Shown here one piece after another: positions 39,201 to 50,149 of a stretch of 64,000 nt of DNA. The stretch covers positions 16,492,001 to 16,556,000 of the forward strand of contig CM059625.1 in assembly GCA_030435675.1 (NCBI GenBank), given 5' to 3'. The notes beneath the pieces were generated by a model, which did no database searches, was not told the DNA's origin, and worked only from the letters and a program-made list of their open reading frames with translations. How positions within the stretch are numbered: position 1 is the stretch's first letter; every line of letters begins with the position of its first letter. The DNA is from Steinernema hermaphroditum. Its lineage: Eukaryota; Nematoda; Chromadorea; Rhabditida; Steinernematidae. A program made the translations under genes and the position numbers.

Positions 39201-41138
39201 GAACGGATTTAGCTTCGGAGGATCCAAATGTGATTGGAAAAATGTGTGTATTGAACCAACTGAAAGGTTTTTGTAGGTTCACATCTGCATTCAGCGTGTT
39301 CTCAGTGCGCTGATGGATTCGACAAAGTGCAGCGAACACGAAGTGGATCTGTACATACTGAATCCGATCGACGAGTGCTATCAAAATGCCGCTTTCAAAG
39401 TTGATCAGAAGGTGAAACACGAGAAAACGATTAAGCAGCTAGGAAGGAAGGGGAAGCCTCATCAAGGTAATTCACCTCAATGATAAAAAGCTATCGTTCT
39501 CGGTTTGAATAACCACCGTCAACGTATCTGATTATCATAGGTAAAGGGCAACTATCAATATTACTTTCCCATCATCCCAAATCCTCCAAAAGTCACTTTC
39601 AAACTGTACATCAAATATTCAGTTGAAACGGACGACGTGGAAATAGTGGAAGACGAATGGACATTCTCCAACGCCGTCATATTCGCCTTCACTGTGATCA
39701 CCACCATTGGATATGGCCACGTCGCTCCGGTTACCACAGAAGGCCGACTGTTCTGCATCATTTACGGCCTCATTGGCGTTCCGTTTACGCTCCTCACCAT
39801 AGCCGACATCGGCATGTTTCTCTCACGCGTATTGCGTCTTTTCGCAAAAGGAGTAACATCAACAATTAAATGGATTAAACGAATCCGCCGCGATGGAATG
39901 TTTAGCGTCTTTGTCCAGGTTCTTTATTTTACTTAGCTTAGTTTCATGTGATGTTTGATGTTAAAGAGGAAAGTCAGCAGATTCTGGATGACTGAAGTTC
40001 CGCCAGATAGTCCATCAAAGGAGCCAATACATGAAACCGACAGCGAAAATGGAGATGAAAGGTAAAAACGCTAATACCACTCTACGTGACATGGGGCCAC
40101 TTTGCAGAGACACTGGAGAATCCATTGGCTTATCCATCACATTCATCATCTATCTGTTATTGGGGGCTTATTTGCTTAGTCTCTACGAACCCGAAATGGA
40201 CTATTTCAAAGCGTTCTATTTTAACTTCGTCACATTGACGACTATCGGATTGGGCGATTTCGTTCCGAGAAGGTAAACAAGCTGTAACTTAGAACTGAAA
40301 ATGTTTACAGTGCAACAATATAAACACTATCCAATGAAGCCCAGGGCATTGTCTCGGTCTATTATAGAATGAAGGTTTGACTGATATATGATGTATAATT
40401 GCAATTTAGCACAAACTACATATTTCTGACGCTTATGTACATAACCGTTGGACTTGCGCTTACTACGCTAGCCATCGAAATTGCCGCTGATTACTTGAAG
40501 AAGCTCCACTACTTTGGCAGAAAAATTGAGGATGTTGCCAATGCTGAAGTGTGGTTTGGTGGCAAAAAGTTCGTTGGTCTTCATTAGCTCTAAATGCGCA
40601 AAACATTCCAGGATGAATCTGAAGAGCTTGATCCGACATTTGGGCGACCAGTTCAATATTCCCGTTGAAGACCTGGATAATCTAAACCTGGACACGTTTG
40701 TCGACTCCGCCATCAAAGTGGAAGATGGAGAGATGAAGACGTTGAGGGTGAGAGTGGTAGACCTTTTCATAACTTTGTGTTTATTTTTTAGAAACCGTAC
40801 CAAAATGAGAAGCCCTTCAGTTACCGCGACATCCGCAAGGCAGACGATGCCAGTACCATTGGATATGTCGATAGCTTGGTCGGTACGTTCAGATCGGATG
40901 CGCCGCCTTTAGCCATTGCCGAGACGTCTCGTACCTTTCCCACAGTAAGAGAAGAGAACAGCTTGAAAAAAGAACGGTATTCCGAGAAGGATACCATGAC
41001 TATTGGAAGCGCGGACGAGACTTCTATGGAAGATGAGCTGATCCGTGAAGGTAAAACTAGCACTATATGCGTATGCTACAAAAGAAGCTTATTGTAGTGT
41101 CGATGGAGCCGATGCCTGACTTCACCCGATACGTTTGA
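36278..41138 (+). CDS. TWK-type two-pore-domain K+ channel, complete
   Basis: This is a plasma-membrane K2P leak channel. Exon 1 (36278-36352) encodes 25 residues ending TLRKLWILFE. Exon 2 (37894-37997) gives transmembrane segment M1 (HIFLVISVIVYIVFGAL). Several small exons between about 38226 and 39590 form the extracellular cap loop and are only partly resolved. The exon ending at about 39917 carries P1 (TTIGYGHVAP) and M2, followed by a linker with WIKRIRRD and PPDSPSKEP. The exon ending at 40272 carries M3 and P2 (TTIGLGDFVPR). Exons from 40410 give M4, then tail sequence with HLGDQFNIPVED. The last intron is 47 nt and the stop is at 41136-41138. Intron 1 begins with GCAAGT, a GC-AG intron. 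M4 and the proximal tail closely match the channel at the left edge, including intron positions. The stop lies 88 nt from that of the convergent MFS gene. Confidence 0.9.
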
Positions 41139-41226
41139 TCTCAGATTGTTTTGATGTTTATCGTGCAATTAAATATCTTTCAATGACTAGACATCCACCT
41201 AAACCGGTTACTAGATATGTACATTT

Positions 41227-42964
41227 CTACTTTTCCTTCCGCTCTTCTTCGTGATGAGTATCGGGAACTGGTAGGAAGTGATTTCCTAGCATCACACCTG
41301 TCGTGCAAATCAGACCTAAACATCCGAATATCCCGAAACCAAACGAGTCCAACATGTATCCGGCAGCAGCGGGAGCAATAGTTCTCGCCAGCGAGTTAAC
41401 TGAGCTTGCAACGCCTAGTACGACACCCTTCAAATATCGAAACGTAAACTGAGCTGTCATAAAAGAAGCTTACGTGCTCGTCTTCGGGAACATAGGCCGT
41501 CATGAGACTATCGGCAACTGTCGCGACAATACTCATGCCGAATGCGATACATGGCATGATCAGAGGGAACTGCCAGAAGGAGAAGAACGATGTTAGTTGA
41601 AGATATGCCAGGGCCTAAATATGGATTGTTTTAGCACAGCGATCAGGAATAAATAGAAAACAAAACGAAGGACAGTGTGGCTCAGAAATTTGCTAAGCTA
41701 TGTGTTTACAGGTAGAATGGAACTGGCGTAAATAGTAAATACACAACCACAACCTCTACAATAACTCCAATCGACTTACAAAGCAAATGGCGCCAATCGT
41801 CATTAGCGTCTGCTCCCGGTAGTGCTTGCGTAACCATATTATTCCAAATCCGTTGCTGCACATGATGCACACTCCAGTGATCATTTGTATAACCGAATTA
41901 CCCGTCTGAGTCATGCCAAACTTGTTGATCATGTGAACCTGGATAATACATGCAAGTTTAGTCGACAGATCATGGAACCGTTACCTGAAGGATGGCGAAA
42001 ATGAGATGCATGGGGGCAATAGCGATGTTCTTCTTGAGAAATACGTTCCACACGTTGGGGCGGTTCATGGTGGTGATGGCTGTTTTAAGATTGAAGTGTT
42101 TTGCGACGTTTTCTTCTTCGTCGATCTAAACTCATACAGGGTCATAAATAAGCGTGACCAGACATACATGTTCATGGATGTTATGAAGGCATTTCCTCAG
42201 TATCACAATCGCAGCGGAGGACACTACAACGCTAACCAAAAGTGGAGCCTTTTCGTGGATTAATTTCGAAGATAGCGTGGAAAAAATAGGAGCAAACATA
42301 AAGCCCAGTCCGAAGGTGAGTCCCATTCGTCCGAAGGCGTTGGTTCGTTCCTTTCCTGGGGAGGTTAGCGCCGACAAGAGTGTTTGGTGACCTTGTTGTC
42401 CATGCATGAAGAGACAAGGAATCCGACTAATCATCATGTGAGTGAAGCTCTAAATATGGGTGATATTTGATTTACGACTGTATCGTACCTGTGAGAACCA
42501 TAATATCAGTGAGGACAGCAGAGTTGCAGCGTAGCATATTGACAATGCCTTGTGAATTCCGTTTTGTTTTATGTAATAGCCGAACAGCGGCCCGCCAACC
42601 ATTTGCGTGAAGCCGAAAAATGTTTGAACATAGCCTGAAATTGGATAATGTTCTTTATGTTGCTTAGCCCATTTTTTGGCACAGTCGATGTCAAAGGTTG
42701 AAATGGCTATAAAGGTGGTAGACACCGTACTACAATGTTACTTTTCCCCTTGCTGGCCTGTGTATTCGACTCACCGAACTCCGTATCCGAAATTTGAAGC
42801 TGCTTGCTCACATAGGGAGTGATCATCATTTGAAGGAAGAAAGCGACATTGTAAAATATTGAAAGAGCGTAGGTTATCAGAATTTCACGCTTTAATTCCA
42901 GCGAAGTGAACGGTATCTTAACCAATTTCGGGCCAATGTCTTTCGTTCCGGGTCTCGGCTTCAT
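41227..42964 (-). CDS. Major-facilitator transporter, SLC22A18 (ORCTL2)-like
   Basis: A 12-segment membrane transporter of the drug:H+/organic-cation type, substrate unknown. Exons: 42964-42775, 42634-42489, 42449-42168, 42125-41985, 41938-41780, 41614-41474, 41427-41227, giving 419 codons plus stop, close to the 424 residues of human SLC22A18. Recognisable stretches are FGYVQTFFGFTQMVGGPLFG (segment 2 and the loop after it), MISRIPCLFMHGQQ, FGRMGLTFGLGF in the sixth-helix region, a long charged cytoplasmic loop with IDEEENVAKHFN, and ASSVNSLARTIAPAAAGYML near the C-terminus. The ATG follows a TTATTTCAG acceptor by 4 nt. Introns are 40-48 nt apart from three longer ones. It converges on the TWK gene. 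Confidence 0.88.
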
Positions 42965-43441
42965 CCTATCTGAAATAAATATAAATCAATCAGTATATGT
43001 GACCAGACGACGTGATATAACACAGAAAGCATGAGGACGTTATCAGACAAAAACGGGCAATGCAGGCAAACACACACAGAACACAGGCAGAGCACGTTAC
43101 CTGAAGTTTGATGCTTGCGCAACACTTCCAGTTCCGTCGCTCTTTTTTTCTGAGTAGAGCAAGTGGCAGTCGGAGAGTAATTGGAACGACCAGGGTCGAA
43201 CCCGTTTTTGGCGATCGTGGCAAACGTGAACGTGGCGCCAGATTTGCAATACGGCGAGACATCATTAATTCGTTTCGTTGCAAGCGATGCATTTTGATCA
43301 TGTTTCGCTGTGGGTGGTCCAGTGAAATGGTGGTTTTGGTTGTAATTTAACAATGCTAATGAGTCGTGCTTCCTTATTTTTCACAAAAGAACTGATTATG
43401 CGTGCTCGTGTAGCTTAGTTTGGCGGACATATCTTCAGATT

Positions 43442-44144
43442 ATGTCCAAAGATCAGCTCTTCAGGATATCGAAAGAAGAACATAAGCACCCGTTGAAGTT
43501 TCCACACCTATCGGAATATCTGAATGTTCGACCAGGAGAACGGGTAGGTAAAGTATTTTACAATCTGCTCGACTTGTTTACTATGTGCGACTCAATTTTT
43601 CAGGTCCTGAAAATCCCGATGGTTCTGTAAATTGGACATGTCCGTGCTTGGGTCATGGATCGATGGTAGCACATAGATGTGGATTCTTCTTCAGGCCGTT
43701 TTACGTTTGCGCCAAGAAGGCGGACTCGAACGAGGTGCACCGTATATGCGCGAATGAGTTCATCAACTGGAATGCTTGTTTGAAGAACTTGAACGGTGAG
43801 TTAAATGGTGGTCGTTCGTGCCATACTAGGTACCGTCACACATGCACTGCATGTGACACTCCACATTGTGAAACACAAGTTAACCTTTAGGCACATGACT
43901 GTTTCTTACCGTTATCAATTAGATTCCAAATTAAAACTTTGCAAGAAGCTATTCATGTGCTGTATAATTTTTGCCATTGAAAACCGCATGGTATATACGT
44001 AGTTCAACTGTGAAACGCTCTAGTCCATTCCCCATATACATTACGCTGGAATCTAACTTCAATCTCACCATTTCAGATGCCCAACGTGAACTGATGCGCA
44101 AAACATACCTTGGAAACATAAGCAAAGAAGAAACGAAGTCTTGA
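43442..44144 (+). CDS. Mia40/CHCHD4-like twin-CX9C protein, copy 1
   Basis: Probable mitochondrial intermembrane-space oxidoreductase that traps imported cysteine-motif proteins. Exons 43442-43547, 43604-43795 and 44077-44144 give 121 residues, against 142 in human CHCHD4. The core reads GPENPDGSVNWTCPCLG: the redox CPC motif in its usual context (human NINWNCPCLGG). Two CX9C pairs follow (CGFFFRPFYVC and CANEFINWNAC), which would form the helical hairpin. A short charged tail ends SKEETKS. The ATG lies 3 nt after a CTTCAG acceptor. The first intron is in phase 1 just before the conserved core, the same place as in copy 2. The spacing between the CPC and the first CX9C is longer than in human and contains an extra His-Gly. 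Confidence 0.88.
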
Positions 44145-44322
44145 AATTTGAGTTTATCTTCAATTGTTATTAGATGCTTGGTTACCATACACTTGTTACA
44201 ACATAAAATCGCCATTTGATCAAGTACCTGTTCGCAGCCTGCACCACATTCATGTCTCATTGATCTCATTCTGTGACGTCTATCTTCAGCACACTTCCAT
44301 ATCTATACTCATATTTAGCGAG

Positions 44323-44661
44323 ATGAATGACACTCACCACAAGAAATACCATTTGACTAAAGAAGAATTCGAAAACAAAGCCAACGCTGCCCAATATCAT
44401 CACTATACAGGAAAAGAGGAACTCGAAAGTAAGTGAATAACACAAATGCGTCCGGGTTATACGCCTTTTGCAGCCGGTATCAGGCCTGACGGCTCCATCG
44501 ACCTAAATTGTCCCTGTATGCACAGTGCGCTGGCTCATCGTTGTGGACATCTCTTTCGGTTAGCAATACAATGCTTCAACGCATCAACGACTAATCCAAA
44601 GGGAAATGACTGTTTGGAACGCTTTAAGGAACATGCGTTATGTGGCAAGCGGTTCACGTGA
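44323..44661 (+). CDS. Mia40/CHCHD4-like twin-CX9C protein, copy 2
   Basis: Tandem paralogue of the preceding gene. Exons 44323-44428 and 44474-44661 give 97 residues. The core is GIRPDGSIDLNCPCM, with CPC intact, followed by CGHLFRLAIQC and CLERFKEHALC, both perfect CX9C motifs. NPKGNDC corresponds to the EIKGSDC of human CHCHD4, so this copy is closer to the canonical protein in the second helix. The N-terminus is rich in His and Lys and lacks the first-copy sequence. It stops five residues after the last Cys and has lost the third exon of copy 1. The start follows CATATTTAG by 4 nt, and the gap to copy 1 is 178 nt, so the two could share a transcript resolved by trans-splicing. Confidence 0.87.
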
Positions 44662-46696
44662 ATACTACCTCTGTATGTTTCACATAGGTGCCATCAAGCC
44701 GTGATAAAAGCTTACTTCGGTTATCAGAGCCCTACCACAATGTATATGAAAAACGCCGTAACTGGCCACTTCTCCTGTCCTTTCATCCCTATGAGCAGAT
44801 TACGGATCGAATCGGTTGTAGGACACCAAGCATTGATTAAATATGTATTTTTGTGTCCGGCATCAGTGTAGCTTTTTCCAAAAAGTACCATCAAATGAGC
44901 TCCATTTCCAATGCTGAGTGATAAGAATCCTTTGTTTCATCAGCAGGTAAAAGTGATGCCGACCTTCCAATGCACAAAGGGTGCATATTCCGTTTCAGAT
45001 GTTCTATGCTCCCCTAAGGTGAAGCTAGCTTCAGTATTTCTCCCACGTATGATACATTGACTGGAATTCATCGTCACTGTAAAGATCGACGCAGACGCAC
45101 GTCTGTTTTGACGCTAAAAGCCAAAAATGGAGGCACCAATAGCACTACGGACCTGTGGGTTCTCAGCTAATGTAAAGGAGCTTAACATCGTACCCTATGG
45201 ACGTCACATCCATACCGTTGACGAAATCGGATGGTCCTTTAGCGATTCAATGAAGTTAAGCTTCTTTCGGCAACAAAAAGAAGGCCATGAATTCTGCTTT
45301 CCTGTCCCTGCGAGACGTGACTTTCGTCGCCCTACCCCTCATAGCATCGTTTATCGGTTTACTATGCATTCAGCCATGATGCACGTTTGTTGACCTTATG
45401 GACTTTAATGATAACCATTCGCTATATGTATGAGTGAAGCAGGAAGAGCAGAATGACCCTTGCACAAAAAAATTAAATATCAAAGAGCGTCCGGATCACA
45501 CCATCACGAGAGGTGGGGGTGATCTATATAAAAATACAAGGTGCCTAATGGTACAAAAAACAAATAGCCCATAAGCGCATCCGATGGTACTTCTTTTTCT
45601 GATGTGGTTTTCAATGAGATATTGCCAGCGAAGCTTGTTTCCATGAAATAAACATTTAGCTTGGTTAATTGAAATCGGACTGAAATCAACTTATCATCAA
45701 CAAGCGGTCAACATAGATTTATCACCTGTATCGTATGCATGTGAAGGATTTATAACTGCAAGATACATCAGAAGGTATCAAACAAGTTAGTTCTATAAAA
45801 ACGCACTATTAAAAACCATTGTGCTCATAGCACAATATGACACACAATTATCACCATCCTTCAATTGTAGAGATGGCGGCTTATCCAGCTTTCTTTTTAA
45901 ACACCAACCAGCTGTCTATCATTTAGCATGGACTGTCTTGTACCGCAAACACTAGACATTGTTCTGTTATCTTTCATCTCGTATCATCTAGTTAACCCCC
46001 TGGTACATTATAATAAATCGCTCTCTTCGATAAAACGAGACGCCCTAGTCGGTACGTTGACCCTACCCTTAACTAGTTGCTGCAGTGCTATACAGCCGCG
46101 ACAACGACTCAGCAAGCAGTGAATCAGAGGGTGCGTACCGAATGATAACGTTCAAGCGGGCCGCCAAACGACCACAACCGTTATAGTTATCATCTGTGCG
46201 GTATGCAGCATCGCCGCGTTCACGCGCGTCCAAATGGTTAACGGTCGTGCTGCGGGGCTGTTACCTATGCGCTTCGGCGTTTAGGATACCCAGCGCGCGC
46301 CGCTATCAGCAAACAGCTTGGTGATGCTCAGCGCGACGGCATCCTAGGTTAGGCATACATATGCTTGTGGACTTCGGTCTTTGATAGGACAGAGACGAGC
46401 ATGTCCTATCCTTAACTATGCGTTTGATACTTATCATCTGTTACCATTAACTATGCCTCCTCTTTGGGGATGGCGTGACACAGCCGTTATCTGTGTGTTC
46501 GACTGGTTAACATATAGTTAAAAGTGGTGCTTATCGTGCGTCATTAACTATATGTTGTGTTGATGATGCAGTTCTTTAACGATACCCCAGCGCCCTACCA
46601 CTGGTCACCGCTCGCACAGGTTGTTTTCTCGTCTTTAAACGCCATTTTTGCAATGTAGTTTTTTACATGCGATCATTTTAGTCCCTCGGGGATATT
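44662..46696. other. Intergenic region upstream of the nuclear receptor
   Basis: No gene recognised. The left part is A+T-rich and featureless. Sequence from about 46130 to 46600 is richer in G+C and full of short inverted repeats and TTAACTAT/ATAGTTAA words, described separately. Confidence 0.5.
46509..46556. repeat. Perfect 13-bp inverted repeat (AACATATAGTTAA / TTAACTATATGTT)
   Basis: Arms at 46509-46521 and 46544-46556 are separated by 22 nt and could form a hairpin. More TTAACTAT words occur at about 46413-46421 and 46447-46454. It lies about 140 nt upstream of the nuclear-receptor ATG, so it could be either a binding-site cluster or the end of a small inverted-repeat element. Confidence 0.7.
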
Positions 46697-49313
46697 ATGT
46701 CCCTTCCGCCCGATTCACCCAGTGAAGATGCATCTTCGGATTCGCCGAATCCAAGAAGAACGGTGAATACGAGAAATCTGTCGACGGAACAGGACTTGAA
46801 TGGAAAAAGTTGCAAAGTGAGTCCAAGTTCACATTGTAGGCTCCTAGCTGTGGTTTAGGTGTGCGGTGATCGAGCTGTTGGATACAACTTCGGCGTGATC
46901 AGTTGTGAGTCCTGCAAAGCTTTCTTTAGACGAAACGCAGGGAGAAAGAATGTGAGTGGGTCAGAATATATACGAAGACATTACTTAAAAAAGAGAAAAA
47001 ATGGCGGACCGTTCCTTTAAGATTCTTGTAATGAATGTCGACTATTTGACCAGTCGTTGTCTCCATGTGGTAATTGCCCACCCCCAACAATTACTGAACG
47101 CCTTGCATCATAATGATAAACATACCACATCTATCTTTCTATTATAGGAAATCAAATGCCCATTCACGAACAAGTGCGAAATAAACCAAGTTTCCCGACG
47201 GTTCTGTCAGTCATGCCGTCTCAAAAAGTGCTTTGACAGTGGGATGCAAAAGGAATACGGCTGCACTGATGGGAAACGGGGACGAAAACACAAACTTCAT
47301 CCCTCCAGTCCAGAAGAGGACGACGCCACAGAGAAAGATTTGGAGCGAGCACTAGAATCGCACGAAAATAGCGATGAAATTAAGCTATCGAAGCACGATT
47401 TCTTAGAACTCGTAAGGAAAGCGAAGGAGGCAGACAAAAGCAAAAAGTACACCAATGCGTTAGATGATGTTCTAATGATATCCTTAAGGAAGAAGCAGTG
47501 CGAATGTCACTGTCAATGTGGATTCTATCCCAAGGACACAAAGCTGACAGCAGCCGAATCCGTTCCTACGCAATCGGATCCGATATATTCGAATTCATCC
47601 TCAATTCAAAATTCTCCAGAAACGCCTATCCCCTTCCAGGAGACGCTTATCCCAGTTTTATCACCGATCCAGTCGACGTCGTCTCAGAGCCTCCCAGGCC
47701 TACCCACCGTTTTGCGCGCACCACTTCCTCCAGCTACAACTCATCAAGTTCTCACTCCACTGCATCCCCAGCCACCAGCAAGATTGCCCTACTTCCAAAT
47801 ACCTGCACCGGTTAACACGTATGATCTGGCCATGGCCAACCTGCAAGCCTCAAGTTCGACATTCACATCATCCATGGACCTTCCGTGGTATGGATCTCCA
47901 CCGGCTTCGTTCAGCACGGCATTTTCGCAATTGTATGTGCAGCAGTATGCAAAGTAAAGCTGAATATTACGAACGTTTGTTCTAGATCGAGCGTAAGACC
48001 GCCATCCGCATTCTCCGTACCTCCATCTCCAATGCCTCTACTAAACATTCCTCTGCCTCCACCCACTCCTGCTCCAATAAACTTCGTAAGCGATACAAGA
48101 CTGGCAGCTCTTTCAGATGTCGATAGGGATTTGTTGAAGGTACGCTCAGAATTACCAGCTTAACATAAGTGATGTATTCAGGAGCTTGTCGATCTGAGTG
48201 GAATCTTGCGGGCTCCCATGGAACTGGCAGCACTTCCCTTTGCTGAACAACCTGAGAGCCTCACGTTTATGGACGTCGTTAAGATCAGCGAACTAGCTTT
48301 GCGGAGAATCATCCAGCATGCCAAGCAAATGATCCATTTTAGGAAATTCAAAGTTGAAGACCAGTATGCTTTGATTAAAGGTAAGCTTAGTGTTTTATTT
48401 TCGAGGTTTAAAAGCCAACAAAACAATCAAAAGTGGAAAAAGGAATAAAAATAGAAAAACTTTCCCATGCCGGGAATCGAACCCGGGCCGCGTGGGTGAA
48501 AGCCACGAATCCTAACCACTAGACCACATGGGATCCGAATGACAATATGGATCAGTTGGTGTTACTGTTCTTTTCTAGCCTCCTATGTAAACCAACGATG
48601 AGTGATCCCTGCCATTCGTTGCTTGGCTCTCGGCAAATACTACTTACGTTTTGTTTTCACCGAATTTTTGCAGCTATCGGTAAACACCGAATTTTCGCAT
48701 TTGTTTACAGGAAGTGTTGCCGAGTTGCTCATCCTTCGCGGAGTGATGGTCTTCAACAAGCAAGAAGAAGAGTGGAAGCATTTGATCACACACGGAACAA
48801 CTGAAATGAAGATCAAAATCGCTATCTTGAAGCAGGCGTTCGCGTCGGCCGCAAACTACCACGATCATAAGAAGTTTGTTTTGATTGCTCCGAAGCTTTG
48901 ACGAGCTTAATGCGAAATATGATAGGTTTATGGACACGTTCGATGAGAAGTGGAGAAACAACGAGCTTGTTATGCTCATTTTGAACGCGATCTGCTTGTT
49001 CGATCCGCAGAGACCCCGAATCACGGACAAAGCACTTGTAGAGGACACTCATAGGCTGTATTGCCAACTTTTGAAAAGGTATATCTATCAAGTTTGCTGT
49101 AGTGAAATCATAAACACAATTTCTAGATACCTCCACACACAATGCTCCGAATATGAAGCTCAACAGGCGTTCGACTGTCTCTTCACGAAACTGAACGACA
49201 TTCCAAAGCTAGCGAAAGGTCTATGGGAGATTTATGAGAAGCTTGATCCAAATAGCGTTGATCCACTGCTGAACGAACTCTTCGATATCAGAAGCGCGGC
49301 GAGAATTCTTTAG
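46697..49313 (+). CDS. Nuclear hormone receptor, DAF-12 / NHR-8 / HR96 (NR1I/J) type
   Basis: Ligand-regulated zinc-finger transcription factor. Exons: 46697-46816, 46859-46951, 47148-47953, 47986-48139, 48182-48380, 48711-48837, 48896-49078, 49127-49313, totalling 622 codons plus stop. The first finger is split by an intron: CK at the end of exon 1 joins [19 protein letters not shown]. The P-box [10 protein letters not shown] is that of the DAF-12/HR96 group. The second finger is [21 protein letters not shown] long Pro/Ser-rich hinge follows (exons 3-4), with a Lys-rich start and a Cys cluster CECHCQC. The ligand-binding domain starts near [15 protein letters not shown] and contains the helix 3-5 signature region ([11 protein letters not shown]) and LFDPQRPRI. 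Nematode relatives control dauer, sterol and xenobiotic responses. Intron 5 holds an antisense tRNA gene. Confidence 0.92.
48463..48533 (-). tRNA. tRNA-Glu (UUC)
   Basis: A complete cloverleaf lies on the minus strand. The acceptor arms TCCCATG and CATGGGA pair perfectly, and the D-arm region reads GGTCTAGTGGTTAGGAT. The anticodon loop CTTTCAC gives anticodon TTC, and the T-arm CCGGGTTCGATTCCCGG is perfect. It matches metazoan tRNA-Glu throughout. It lies antisense in the 330-nt intron 5 of the nuclear receptor (48381-48710). Confidence 0.97.
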
Positions 49314-49406
49314 TTCTGCTTTCCGAAAACACAAAGACAAACGGGTCGATTGTATTACTCTCTGAACGGCACAAATACATACGGTGACGAAAAGCATACA
49401 TGTAAA

Positions 49407-50149
49407 CTAATAGCCGCACTTGAAAATCATAACCGATGTTCTATTGACCTTGAGAAGAATGAAGTGCTGCTGCTCGTATGAGACGCGGGATCCGAAGCTC
49501 TTGCCGACTACGCAGTGCCACGTAGGGCCGAAGCGCGATTCGATGGTTTCTTTGATATGAGCAGCGACGTCCTATAAGAATTCTATGAAAAACAAGAATG
49601 AAAAATGCTTGACATTATCCGGATTCCCAGCAGCACCCTCTGGTGAGGACTGAGGCCTTAGATCACACTGACATGGATGCTAGCACGCTTCAAAATGGCT
49701 ATGAGTTATACCTTGTTTTATGCGGGTTCGATTATAAATTGCGCATTTTTCTGCACATTATTGATGATCTTGAGTCTAATGGATGTTTTTGTCTTCCTCT
49801 GCTCATCGTACTTTTCTAATCGCTACGCACCAATGGATTCGCCATCGTAAAAACAGTTTTGTTTACGCTTTAGTCGATCTATTCGTATGACTACTAGCAA
49901 AGAAAAGCTTGGAAGCAGCGGTGCAAAACAGCATGCAAATGGCTCTTCTCATACGTCAGATAATGGCAGATAAGAAGGCCATAGAGCTATTTTACAGCGT
50001 GAATACTGGTTGAAAATATTTGCACCACTTACTTTGTCGTATTTGAAGAGTTTCTGCGCCTCTCTCGTGATATCAATGCTGGCCTTGACCATTACCGCAT
50101 CCATGTCGGTCTCCTTAACTTCCACTCGGTCGAAAATACTGTCGCCCAT
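49407..50149 (-). CDS. Dynein light chain, LC8/DYNLL family
   Basis: Small dimeric hub protein that binds short linear motifs in dynein intermediate chain and many other partners. Exons 50149-50033 and 49571-49407 give 93 residues. The N-terminal part (KASIDITREAQKLFKYDK) corresponds to the first helix. The second exon has the family signature FGPTWHCVVGKSFGS, then YEQQHFILLKV where LC8 has an HFIYFY strand. It departs from canonical LC8 (89 residues) at the C-terminus, which ends SVMIFKCGY, so it is a divergent paralogue such as C. elegans dlc-3 to dlc-6 rather than dlc-1. The upstream Met used here follows an acceptor-like TCTTTTAG by about 16 nt. Its stop lies 93 nt from the stop of the convergent nuclear receptor. 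Confidence 0.92.

Noticed and set aside
43085..43350. Antisense frames between the MFS and Mia40-like genes
   Set aside because: No domain and no splice signals; this is a divergent promoter region.
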